Assembly: GCA_945952355.1 (NCBI GenBank)
Contig: CAMFIW010000176.1
Span: forward strand, 1-6,410
Origin: an uncultured Phenylobacterium sp.
GTDB taxonomy: Bacteria; Pseudomonadota; Alphaproteobacteria; Caulobacterales; Caulobacteraceae
Direction: 5' to 3'
DNA: 6,410 nt
Part shown: positions 1 to 6,292 of the stretch, in pieces
How the letters are laid out: each line of letters opens with the position of its first letter
Position numbering within the stretch: position 1 is the first letter of the stretch
Program-made: the position numbers and the translations under genes
The notes under the pieces: model-generated
Databases searched by the model: none
Told to the model about the DNA's origin: nothing
What the model saw: only the letters and a program-made list of their open reading frames with translations

Positions 1-1
1 G

Positions 2-646
2 CCTCAGGCCAAGAAGTACGTCGCCGCCATGGGCGGCCGGCTGGCCGTGATGGAGCAGGCGCGCCAGGCCATCGACGACGGCGAGTTGCGTTGGGCCGCG
101 ACCCTGCTGAACCACCTGGTCTTCGACGACGCGAACGACGCCACGGCCCGCGAGCGTCTGGCCGAGGTCTATACCCGGCTGGGCTACGAGGCCGAGGCCG
201 GCACCTGGCGCAACATCTACCTGACCGGCGCCCAGGAGCTGGTCTCCGGGCCCATGACCCTGCCCGCCGCCGGCTTCAGCCCCGACGTGCTCAGCGCCAC
301 GACCACGCCCATGCTGCTCGACCTCGCCTCGGTGCGGGTCAATCCGGACAAGGCCGCGGCCCGCAGCTTCAAGATCAACATCGTCCTGACCGACCGCGCC
401 GAGACCCACCTGATCTCGGTCGGCAACGGCGTCATGGTCCACGAGGCCGGGATCACCGAGGCGGACGCCGGCGCCACGGTCCGGCTGACCCGGCCGGACC
501 TGCTGATGACCCTGATCGCCAAGTTCCCGATCTCGCCGCGCATCGAGAGCGGCGACGTGGTGATCGAGGGCGACGCCGGGCTCTATGACGCCCTGGTCGA
601 CCTGATCGAGGCTCCCGCCCCGAACTTCAACATCGTCACGCCGTGA
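2..646 (+). CDS. Alkyl sulfatase (SdsA/BDS1 type), C-terminal part, 5' truncated by window
   Basis: The frame is open from base 2 and ends at TGA 644-646, giving the last 214 residues of a family whose full length is usually about 650. The first 75 or so visible residues match the all-alpha dimerization domain of alkyl sulfatases: GELRWAATLLNHLVF, then LGYEAEAGTWRNIYLTGAQEL near residues 60-80. Residues from about 97 to the end form the SCP2-like C-terminal domain that binds the hydrophobic alkyl chain (LLDLASVRVNPDKA, later GDVVIEGDAGLYDAL). The zinc-binding metallo-beta-lactamase domain that cleaves the sulfate ester lies upstream of the window, so its ligands cannot be checked. The known activity is hydrolysis of primary alkyl sulfates such as SDS to the alcohol plus sulfate. 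An internal ATG at 29 falls inside the conserved dimerization domain and is not the start. The family call is firm; the substrate is inferred. Confidence 0.9.
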   Translation, partial: PQAKKYVAAMGGRLAVMEQARQAIDDGELRWAATLLNHLVFDDANDATARERLAEVYTRLGYEAEAGTWRNIYLTGAQELVSGPMTLPAAGFSPDVLSATTTPMLLDLASVRVNPDKAAARSFKINIVLTDRAETHLISVGNGVMVHEAGITEADAGATVRLTRPDLLMTLIAKFPISPRIESGDVVIEGDAGLYDALVDLIEAPAPNFNIVTP

Positions 647-727
647 GACCGATCCGCGTCCTCGGATGTTGAGGAACTGTGATAGGATGACCACCTAGTC
701 TGCGTCGCCGCGCGCCGGTTGCGCGCC

Positions 728-734
728 GAGGGAG
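728..734 (+). promoter_or_regulatory. Ribosome binding site of map
   Basis: GAGGGAG lies 6 nt before the ATG at 741. It fixes that start for methionine aminopeptidase over the longer open frame that overlaps it in another phase. Confidence 0.8.
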
Positions 735-740
735 AATTCG

Positions 741-1565
741 ATGAGCATGACCGACGTCCTCGAAGCCGAACACCGCACGGGCCAGATCAAGGTCCATGGG
801 CCGGAAGCGTTCGAGGGCATGCGCGTGGCCGGCAAGCTCGCCGCCGAATGCCTGGACATGATCACCCCGCACGTGAAGCCGGGCGCCGTCACCGACGGCC
901 TCGACCGGCTGTGCCGCGAGTTCATCCTCGACCACGGCGCCTTGCCGGCCTGCCTGGGCTATCGCGGCTACACCAAGACGGTCTGCATCTCGGTCAATCA
1001 CGTCGTCTGCCATGGCATCCCGTCCGAACGCGCCCTGCGCGAAGGCGACATCGCCAATATCGACGTCACGGTCATCGTCGATGGCTGGCATGGAGACCAC
1101 AGCCGCATGTATGGCGTCGGTCCTGTCGCGCCCCGCGCCAAGCGTCTGATCGACGTCACCTACGAGGCCATCCAGCGCGGCTTGGAAGCCGTGAAGCCCG
1201 GTGCGCGGACCGGCGATATCGGCCACGCGATCCAGACCTATGTGGAGGCCCAGCGTTGCTCGGTGGTTCGCGACTTCTGCGGCCACGGCGTCGGAAGGGT
1301 GTTCCACGACGCGCCGAACATCCTGCACTTCGGCCAGAAGGGGTCGGGCGAGTTGTTGCGTCCGGGCATGTTTTTCACGATCGAGCCAATGGTCAACCTG
1401 GGCAAGCACCAGGTAAAGCTGCTGTCCGACGGCTGGACGGCGGTGACCCGCGACAAGTCCCTGTCGGCCCAGTGCGAGCACTCGGTCGGCGTCACCGAGA
1501 CGGGCTACGAGGTCTTCACCGTCTCGCCCCAGGGCGTGTTCAAGCCGCCGGTCGTCAGCGCCTGA
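741..1565 (+). CDS. map: Type I methionine aminopeptidase
   Basis: This 274-residue cytosolic metalloprotease removes the initiator methionine from nascent proteins after deformylation. All five metal ligands of the pita-bread fold are visible: D108 and D119 (NIDVTVIVDGWHGDHSRM), H182 (FCGHGVGRVFHDAP), E215 (FFTIEPMVN) and E246 (SAQCEHSVGVT). The substrate-site histidines H91 (VCHGIP) and H189 are also present. The length is close to the E. coli enzyme (264), with about ten extra N-terminal residues and no zinc-finger or SH3-binding extension, so it is the simple type Ia form. The start is supported by GAGGGAG six bases upstream. It follows the alkyl sulfatase after 94 nt, in which no convincing promoter or terminator was seen, and precedes radC by 58 nt. 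Map is normally essential in bacteria, and nothing here suggests a defect. Confidence 0.97.
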   Translation: MSMTDVLEAEHRTGQIKVHGPEAFEGMRVAGKLAAECLDMITPHVKPGAVTDGLDRLCREFILDHGALPACLGYRGYTKTVCISVNHVVCHGIPSERALREGDIANIDVTVIVDGWHGDHSRMYGVGPVAPRAKRLIDVTYEAIQRGLEAVKPGARTGDIGHAIQTYVEAQRCSVVRDFCGHGVGRVFHDAPNILHFGQKGSGELLRPGMFFTIEPMVNLGKHQVKLLSDGWTAVTRDKSLSAQCEHSVGVTETGYEVFTVSPQGVFKPPVVSA

Positions 1566-1578
1566 GGCTTGCGAAACC

Positions 1579-1599
1579 GGAACAATTGCGGAACATTGC
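1579..1599 (+). promoter_or_regulatory. Probable LexA (SOS) operator before radC, inside a tandem repeat
   Basis: Bases 1580-1594 read GAAC-AATTGCG-GAAC, which is GTTC-N7-GTTC on the other strand. That is the direct-repeat LexA box known from alphaproteobacteria including Caulobacter and Rhodobacter. It lies within an imperfect tandem repeat, GGAACAATTGC (1579-1589) followed by GGAACATTGC (1590-1599), which differ by one A. The box ends 29 nt before the radC ATG. A weak promoter may overlap it: TTGCGA at 1569-1574, a 17-nt spacer, then AACATT at 1592-1597, so bound LexA would cover the spacer and -10. The match to the operator pattern is direct observation; the regulation is inferred. Confidence 0.65.
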
Positions 1600-1611
1600 C
1601 CCTCGCAACCT

Positions 1612-1621
1612 GGGAGCGAGG
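1612..1621 (+). promoter_or_regulatory. Ribosome binding site of radC
   Basis: GGGAG at 1612-1616 is 7 nt before the ATG at 1624, and overlapping GCGAGG follows to 1621. It favours this start over an in-frame ATG at 1678 (residue 19), which has no comparable signal before it. Confidence 0.65.
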
Positions 1622-1623
1622 CG

Positions 1624-2358
1624 ATGGCGCGGGCCGAATTCGACGAGGCGTGGGGCGATTTCTCGCCGCCACGCCGAATGGCTGACAAGCCGCACTATAT
1701 CGGCCACCGCGATCGGCTGAGGACACGCGCCATCGACGGCGGCCTCGCCGCGCTGCCCGACTACGAGGTGATCGAACTCTACCTGTTCCGCACGGTTGCG
1801 CGCGGCGACCTCAAGCCGTTGGCCAAGGCCCTGCTCGCCCGGTTCGGCTCGTTCGGCGGTGTGCTGGGCGCCTCGATGGACGAGCTGAAGTCGGTGTCCG
1901 GGGTCGGCGAAGCCGTCGCCCTGGACCTCAAGCTCCTGCAGGAGGCCACGCTGCGCGTCGGCCGCGAGCAGGTGGCGCGGCGGACGGTCATCACCTCCTC
2001 GGCCCAGTTGCGGGACTATGTCCGCGCCGCCATGGCCCATGAACCTCGCGAGCAGTTCCGGGTGCTCTTCCTCGATAAGCGAAATCAGCTCATCGCCGAC
2101 GAGGTCCTGAACCGCGGCACCGTCGACCACGCACCGGTCTATCCGCGGGAGGTGATGCGCCGCGCCCTCGAACTCTCGGCGAGCGCGCTCATCCTGGTGC
2201 ACAACCACCCCTCCGGCGATCCCACCCCCTCCCAGGCCGACGTCGCGATGACCCGCGAGCTCGTCGAGGCCGCGCGGGCGCTCAAGATCGCGATCCACGA
2301 TCACCTCGTGGTGGGGCGCGACGGCACCGCCAGCTTCAAGTCGCTCGGCCTCATGTGA
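1624..2358 (+). CDS. radC: RadC family JAMM/MPN-domain protein
   Basis: This 244-residue protein has the full RadC layout. Residues 24-60 form the N-terminal helical region (HYIGHRDRLRTRAI onward). Residues 75-103 hold a helix-hairpin-helix-like segment with VSGVGEAVALDLK, a fold that usually touches DNA. Residues 122-244 form the MPN/JAMM domain. The metal signature HNHPSGDPTPSQAD is intact, with H193, H195 and D206 as predicted zinc ligands; the partner glutamate is probably E143 in PREQ. The family was named for an E. coli repair phenotype later assigned to another locus, so its biochemical role remains unsettled. JAMM domains elsewhere are metallopeptidases, but no bacterial RadC substrate is established. 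It lies 58 nt after map and 100 nt before a glycosyltransferase. The SOS-type operator upstream suggests damage-inducible expression. Confidence 0.95.
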   Translation: MARAEFDEAWGDFSPPRRMADKPHYIGHRDRLRTRAIDGGLAALPDYEVIELYLFRTVARGDLKPLAKALLARFGSFGGVLGASMDELKSVSGVGEAVALDLKLLQEATLRVGREQVARRTVITSSAQLRDYVRAAMAHEPREQFRVLFLDKRNQLIADEVLNRGTVDHAPVYPREVMRRALELSASALILVHNHPSGDPTPSQADVAMTRELVEAARALKIAIHDHLVVGRDGTASFKSLGLM

Positions 2359-2384
2359 AGTAGGCGAAAGTCTTAACCGGCCGC

Positions 2385-2410
2385 ACCTAAGGTCACGACC
2401 GTAGGTCGCG
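2385..2410. repeat. Overlapping small inverted and direct repeats in the radC-glycosyltransferase gap
   Basis: Within 26 bases there are three short dyads: ACCT-A-AGGT (2385-2393), GGTC-AC-GACC (2391-2400) and CGACC-GTA-GGTCG (2396-2408). The direct pair AGGTCACG (2390-2397) and AGGTCGCG (2403-2410) is 13 nt apart. No T-tract follows, so an intrinsic terminator is unlikely; an operator or alternating RNA hairpins before the glycosyltransferase are possible. The repeats are plain in the sequence but short, and chance in GC-rich DNA is not excluded. Confidence 0.35.
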
Positions 2411-2442
2411 TTCCTCCAAAGAAGACCCCGCGCGACGCCCTC

Positions 2443-2448
2443 AGGAGG
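2443..2448 (+). promoter_or_regulatory. Ribosome binding site of the glycosyltransferase, supporting a TTG start
   Basis: AGGAGG, a strong Shine-Dalgarno, ends 10 nt before the TTG at 2459. No ATG or GTG lies in frame until GTG 2519 and ATG 2540. GTG 2519 has only GGGAG at 3 nt, which is too close. The spacing to TTG is slightly long, so the start is probable rather than certain. Confidence 0.55.
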
Positions 2449-2458
2449 ACCCCGGGTC

Positions 2459-3355
2459 TTGGAGCGCAGACGCAGCGAACGCCGGCCGTTCCGTCAGCAC
2501 CGCCGCAAGCGGGAGCGAGTGCATGCGCTCGGCGTCGAGATGGATCTGGTGCGGCCCGAAGAGGTGATGCACCACGTCTCCGTCGCGGTGAACACCGGCG
2601 AGCGCTACTGCGTGGCCAACTACAACACCCACGGCATCTACCTCGCGCGCAAGAACCCCGCCTTCAACGCCTTCTGCCAGAAGGCGGACCTGATCGAGGT
2701 CGACTCCACGCCGGTCATCTTCTTCACGCGGCTGCTGGGCCTGCACTCGCGGCCGTTTCATCGTTGCACCTATCTGGACTGGCGCCGCCACTTCTGGAGC
2801 CTGGCCAACCGCGAGCATTGGCGGGTCTTCTACCTGGGCGGTGAGCCCGGGGTCGCCGAAACGGCCGCCCGCAACCTCGCCAAGGACTATCCCGGCGCGA
2901 TCGTCGCCACCCGCCATGGCTTCTTCGACGCCTCCCCTGGTTCGACCGACAATGACGAGGTCCTGGCCGAGATCGCGGCGTTCGGTCCCAACGTGCTGTT
3001 CGTCGGCATGGGCATGCCGCGCCAAGAGGCTTGGCTGCTGGAGAACGCCGACACCTTGCCGGCCTGCGTCACGTTCTCGGTCGGCGCAGCCTTCGATTAC
3101 GAGGCCGGCGTGCAGCGCGCCGCCCCTCGATGGACGGGTCGCCTCGGCGTCGAATGGCTGTTCCGCCTTCTGCACGATCCTCGCCGCCTGTTCGGCCGCT
3201 ACTGCATCGAGCCCTGGGCGCTCGCGCCTACCGTGATCGGCGATGTCGCCCTGGCGATCCGAGAGGGACGCCTGTTCCGTGCGCCACGCCGCCCGCCCCG
3301 CGTCTACGTTCCGCGTGACGACATCGGGGTCAAGCTGACCCGCCTTGCCGACTGA
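2459..3355 (+). CDS. WecG/TagA/CpsF family (GT26) glycosyltransferase, possible HfsJ orthologue
   Basis: This 298-residue protein carries the GT26 signatures in order: YNTHGIYLA (55-63), ADLIEVDSTPV (76-86), FYLGGEPGVAETAA (124-137), GMGMPRQEAWL (183-193), SVGAAFDYEAGVQRAAP (207-223) and GVEWLFRLLHDPRRLFGRY (230-248). The family adds a sugar such as ManNAc to an undecaprenyl-linked acceptor at the inner membrane face. D82 aligns with the proposed catalytic aspartate; the residue after it is Ser where many members have Gly. The first 25 residues are extremely basic (about 12 Arg, Lys or His) and the C-terminal tail is also basic, consistent with peripheral membrane binding. There is no transmembrane segment. 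Caulobacter HfsJ, which makes holdfast polysaccharide and is inhibited by HfiA, belongs to this family, so in a Caulobacterales genome HfsJ is a good candidate; no other holdfast gene is visible. The family call is firm, while role and exact start are inferred. Confidence 0.9.
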   Translation: MERRRSERRPFRQHRRKRERVHALGVEMDLVRPEEVMHHVSVAVNTGERYCVANYNTHGIYLARKNPAFNAFCQKADLIEVDSTPVIFFTRLLGLHSRPFHRCTYLDWRRHFWSLANREHWRVFYLGGEPGVAETAARNLAKDYPGAIVATRHGFFDASPGSTDNDEVLAEIAAFGPNVLFVGMGMPRQEAWLLENADTLPACVTFSVGAAFDYEAGVQRAAPRWTGRLGVEWLFRLLHDPRRLFGRYCIEPWALAPTVIGDVALAIREGRLFRAPRRPPRVYVPRDDIGVKLTRLAD

Positions 3356-3361
3356 TCGACC

Positions 3362-4840
3362 CTAGTGCGTCGCCGCCCCGTCCGTGGTGGCGATCACCAG
3401 GAACACCGAGCCCTTCAGCTCGCCGACCAGGCGGCTGAGTGAGACCTGCGCCTTCAGCGGAACCAGCGGCGCGATCGGCGGCAACTCCGCGAGCAGACTG
3501 CGCACGTAGCCGATCTTCAGCGCATAGTTGACGTTCTGGGCGATCTCGTCTTCGCCCGTCCTGTTCATCTTGGATATCACGATCCCGACGGCCCGCCCCT
3601 GGGCGTCGATCACCGGCCCGCCGCTGTTGCCCGAATGGATCGGGATCGAGACCTGCAGAAAGCGGGCGTCATCCGAGCGGCCGCTCTGCGCGTCGTTGCC
3701 GGCGAGGGCGCTGACCTCGCCCGAGGTCATCTTCAGCGACACGCCAAGGACATCGGGCGCGGGATAGCCGAGGGTGAAGACCCGCTCGCCCATCACCGCC
3801 GGCGTCGAGGCGAACAGGATCGCGGGGCGTCCCGGCTCGCGGAACTTGGGCTTCAGGACCGCGATGTCGTTGGCCGGGTCCGCAACCACCAGTTCGGCCT
3901 CGCCGACGACCTTGCCCTCGTGCGCCAGCTCCAGCCTGGCCGCCCCCTCGACCACGTGATTGGCCGTGATGATATAGCCCTTCGGCCCCAGCCAGCCCGT
4001 GCCGGTGAAGGTCTTGGGCCCGCCGCCCTGCTGGGCGATGTGCTCAGGTCTGCAGGCATAGGCGGCGATCAGGTCCGACACGGCGCCCGCCGTGAAGGCC
4101 TGGATCTCGACCTTGTCGGACGGCGGATTGAAGACCCCCACTAGATTGCCTGCGGGGTCGTAGCTGTCGACGGCCTGGGTCGCGACACGCTTGCCTTGGC
4201 AGTCAATGGATTGAGCCATGAACGAGGTGGCGATCAGCGTGCCGTCGGGGCGCTTCAGTGGCGGATCGCTATCGATGCGCTCGATCACGCCGACGACCCC
4301 GCCGCCGAGCGCGGTGACCGAGTCCTTCTGGATGAAATATCGCTGGTGGTTCTGCGGATCGAAGCCTGCGGGAACCCAGTCGGCCTGGGTGCTCGGTCCG
4401 ATTTCCAGGGCTGGCTTCAGGCTGGCGCGAAACTTCGCGACTTCGCAGATCGCGCTCTCCAGCGTATCGGCGACGCTGCCTGGCGGCGGAGCGACGAAGC
4501 TCCATTCGCCGCTCGGGAACACCGTTGAATAGACCACCTTGTCGGCCTCGTCCTTCTGGACGATCGAGGTGACCGCGAAGGTGCGGGCGCGGCAGTCGTG
4601 CAGCCGCCGGCTGAGCTCGACCAAATAAAGCTTGTTGTTGGCGGGGCTTCTCTGCTCGCGCGGAAGGGTCTGGCGCACCCAGGCCTGGACGAAGCCGCCG
4701 TTGGGCGTGATCGAACTTACATCCACGTCGAACCGGCTCTTGTTCTGGCTCACCGTAACCGGCTTCCACGTCTGCGCGCACGCCTCAGGCGCAGCCCCCA
4801 GGAGCGCGGCCAGGAACGCCGCCACAAGTCCGAATCGCAT
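3362..4840 (-). CDS. Secreted trypsin-like serine protease with two N-terminal two-cysteine modules
   Basis: This 492-residue protein is read leftwards. Residues 1-22 form a signal peptide (MRFGLVAAFLAALLGAAPEACA), probably cut before Q23, so the protein is periplasmic or exported. Residues 275-450 are a Trypsin_2/DegP-like domain with a complete triad: H295 (YIITANHVV), D325 (ANDIAVLK) and S406 (SGNSGGPV). No PDZ domain follows; a tail of about 40 residues ends the protein. Two related modules precede the protease, at about 25-132 and 155-263. Each starts with Trp and has two cysteines exactly 49 residues apart (C83/C132 and C214/C263). They resemble the surface-adhesin protein E type domain, an uncertain assignment. 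ATG 4840 is chosen because the signal peptide starts there and GGGGAG lies 4 nt upstream; a TTG at 4861 would add seven residues before the signal. Its stop faces the glycosyltransferase stop across 6 nt. The substrate is unknown. Confidence 0.88.
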   Translation of the reverse strand: MRFGLVAAFLAALLGAAPEACAQTWKPVTVSQNKSRFDVDVSSITPNGGFVQAWVRQTLPREQRSPANNKLYLVELSRRLHDCRARTFAVTSIVQKDEADKVVYSTVFPSGEWSFVAPPPGSVADTLESAICEVAKFRASLKPALEIGPSTQADWVPAGFDPQNHQRYFIQKDSVTALGGGVVGVIERIDSDPPLKRPDGTLIATSFMAQSIDCQGKRVATQAVDSYDPAGNLVGVFNPPSDKVEIQAFTAGAVSDLIAAYACRPEHIAQQGGGPKTFTGTGWLGPKGYIITANHVVEGAARLELAHEGKVVGEAELVVADPANDIAVLKPKFREPGRPAILFASTPAVMGERVFTLGYPAPDVLGVSLKMTSGEVSALAGNDAQSGRSDDARFLQVSIPIHSGNSGGPVIDAQGRAVGIVISKMNRTGEDEIAQNVNYALKIGYVRSLLAELPPIAPLVPLKAQVSLSRLVGELKGSVFLVIATTDGAATH

Positions 4841-5001
4841 GGAACTCCCCGAACGCCACAACGAACCAGCGAAGAATCTAAGGCGCTGCGCGGAAAAGTG
4901 GAGTCCGATCGCGCGGCCTGGGGCCGAGAGGCTTGTGGAACCGTGTTCGAAACGTCTCGATGGCGTTGCGCCGGGTTCGGCGCGCGGTGAGGAGACCGGA
5001 A
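4841..5001. promoter_or_regulatory. Divergent intergenic region with clustered GANTC sites
   Basis: This 161-nt gap must hold the promoters of both the protease (leftward) and the P450 (rightward). GANTC, the CcrM methylation site of Caulobacterales, occurs at 4874-4878 (GAATC) and 4901-4905 (GAGTC), and again at 4832-4836 just inside the protease gene. By eye only two others were found in the whole window, near 2702 and 4320. A leftward -10-like TTAGAT (complement of 4876-4881) overlaps the first site but has no good -35. A TTCGAA palindrome sits at 4946-4951. No promoter can be firmly placed. Confidence 0.45.
4989..4994 (+). promoter_or_regulatory. Ribosome binding site of the cytochrome P450
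   Basis: GAGGAG lies 7 nt before the ATG at 5002. It rules out the upstream in-frame TTG at 4933, which would add 23 arginine-rich residues not typical of the family. Confidence 0.8.
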
Positions 5002-6288
5002 ATGGCCGACGGCGCGGTGGACGTTCTGAAGGACAAGCAGGAGGCCGCGCGCAAGGCCGCCTACGAGACCCCGGTCGAGGACCTCAATCCGGCGCGGGCC
5101 TCGCTGTTCCGCGACGACGCGATGTGGCCGGTGTTCGAGCGGCTGCGCGCCGAGGCGCCGGTCCACTTCACGCCGGACAGCAACTACGGCCCCTATTGGT
5201 CGATCAGCCGCTACAACGACATCATGGCGGTGGACACCAACCATCAGGTGTTCTCGTCGGCCAAGGGCATCGCGCTCTCGCCGAAGGCGGCCGCGGGCTT
5301 CCGCGACCCCAACAACACGGCGACCAACTTCATCTCGATGGATCCGCCGCGCCACGACGAGCAGCGCAAGACCGTGAGCCCGGCGCTGGCGCCTCACGCC
5401 CTGGCGGCCATGGCGCCGCAGATCCGCGAGCGCGCGGGCCTGATCCTCGACAGCCTGCCGATCGGCGAGACCTTCGACTGGGTGGACTTGGTCTCGAAAG
5501 AGCTGACCACCATGACGCTGGCCACCCTCTTCGACTTCCCGTTCGAGGAGCGCCGCAAGCTCACCCGGTGGTCGGACGCCATGACCACCCCGCCCGGCTT
5601 CGGCGGCGGCGCGGCCAATCTGGAGGACCTGCGGGCCACCATGGCCGAGTGCTTCGCCTATTTCGACGGGCTGTGGGACCAGAGGGTCAACGCCGAGCCC
5701 AAGGGCGACCTGATCTCGATGCTGGCCCATGGCGAGGCGACCCGGAACATCACCCGCCAGGAATTCCACGCCAATGTCGGCCTGCTGATCATCGGCGGCA
5801 ACGACACGACGCGGAACACCATCTCGGGCTCTGTCTACGCGCTGAACCAGAACCCCGACCAGGACGCCAAGCTGCGGGCCGATCCGAAGCTGATCCCCTC
5901 CATGGTCTCCGAGACCATCCGCTGGCAGACCCCGCTGGCCCACATGTCGCGCACCGCCACCCAGGACTTCGAGTTCGGCGGCAAGACCATCCGCAAGGGC
6001 GACAAGGTGGTCATGTGGTACGTCTCGGGCAACCGCGACGACGAGGTGATCGAGAACCCGAACGCCTACATCATCGACCGCGAGCGTCCGCGCCAGCACC
6101 TGTCCTTCGGCTTCGGCATCCACCGCTGCGTCGGCAACCGCCTGGCCGAGCTGCAACTGCGGGTGATCTGGGAGGAAATCCTGAAGCGCTTCCCCGACAT
6201 CCAGGTGGTCGAGGAGCCCAAGCGGGTCTATTCCAGTTTCGTGAAGGGCTATGAACGGATGAAGGTGGTCATCCCGGCCCGCATCTGA
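5002..6288 (+). CDS. Cytochrome P450, CYP153-type terminal alkane/fatty acid hydroxylase
   Basis: This 428-residue soluble class I P450 is of normal bacterial length. The landmarks are present: C-helix FISMDPPRHDEQRK (110-123), I-helix oxygen-binding GGNDTT (265-270), K-helix ETIR (E304, R307), and heme loop FGFGIHRCVG (369-378) with C376 as the iron thiolate. Stretches typical of CYP153 are FDWVDLVSKELTTMTLATLF, RWQTPLAHMSRTA, GGKTIRKGDKVVMWYVSGNRD and the end VYSSFVKGYERM. CYP153 enzymes insert oxygen at the terminal carbon of medium-chain alkanes or fatty acids and need a 2Fe-2S ferredoxin and a reductase. Neither partner gene is visible in the window, so they must be outside it. It is divergent from the protease and sits 4 nt before an acyltransferase gene, suggesting an operon. 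The subfamily call is by motif recall; the substrate is inferred. Confidence 0.93.
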   Translation: MADGAVDVLKDKQEAARKAAYETPVEDLNPARASLFRDDAMWPVFERLRAEAPVHFTPDSNYGPYWSISRYNDIMAVDTNHQVFSSAKGIALSPKAAAGFRDPNNTATNFISMDPPRHDEQRKTVSPALAPHALAAMAPQIRERAGLILDSLPIGETFDWVDLVSKELTTMTLATLFDFPFEERRKLTRWSDAMTTPPGFGGGAANLEDLRATMAECFAYFDGLWDQRVNAEPKGDLISMLAHGEATRNITRQEFHANVGLLIIGGNDTTRNTISGSVYALNQNPDQDAKLRADPKLIPSMVSETIRWQTPLAHMSRTATQDFEFGGKTIRKGDKVVMWYVSGNRDDEVIENPNAYIIDRERPRQHLSFGFGIHRCVGNRLAELQLRVIWEEILKRFPDIQVVEEPKRVYSSFVKGYERMKVVIPARI

Positions 6289-6292
6289 GGCC

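Noticed and set aside
652..667. ATCCG-CGTCCT-CGGAT hairpin after the alkyl sulfatase, considered as a terminator.
   Set aside because: The stem is only 5 bp and no T-tract follows.
669..700. TTGAGG followed by CCTAGTC upstream of map, considered as a promoter.
   Set aside because: The -35 is partial, the -10 is poor and the spacing is about 19-20 nt, so it does not stand out from background.
636..1688. A 350-codon - strand frame and a 333-codon + strand frame (719-1720) over methionine aminopeptidase.
   Set aside because: Both overlap a gene with complete catalytic residues and a good ribosome site, and neither resembles a known family.
1774..1788. GAAC-N7-GTTC inside radC, resembling an inverted SOS box.
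   Set aside because: The alphaproteobacterial LexA box is a direct repeat and this is an inverted one. The spacing also differs from Gram-positive boxes, and it lies well inside the coding region.
2373..2390. TTAACC followed by CTAA after radC, considered as a CtrA site.
   Set aside because: CtrA sites are TTAA-N7-TTAA; here the second half is incomplete and the spacing is wrong. A lone half-site is too weak to call.
4842..4866. Three GAAC words in 25 bases upstream of the protease, considered as a second LexA site.
   Set aside because: The spacers are N5 and N8, not N7, so the operator pattern is not met.
4632..6254. A 540-codon open frame on the + strand overlapping the P450 in another phase.
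   Set aside because: It is low complexity and rich in Arg, Gly, Pro and His, typical of an out-of-frame reading of a high-GC gene.
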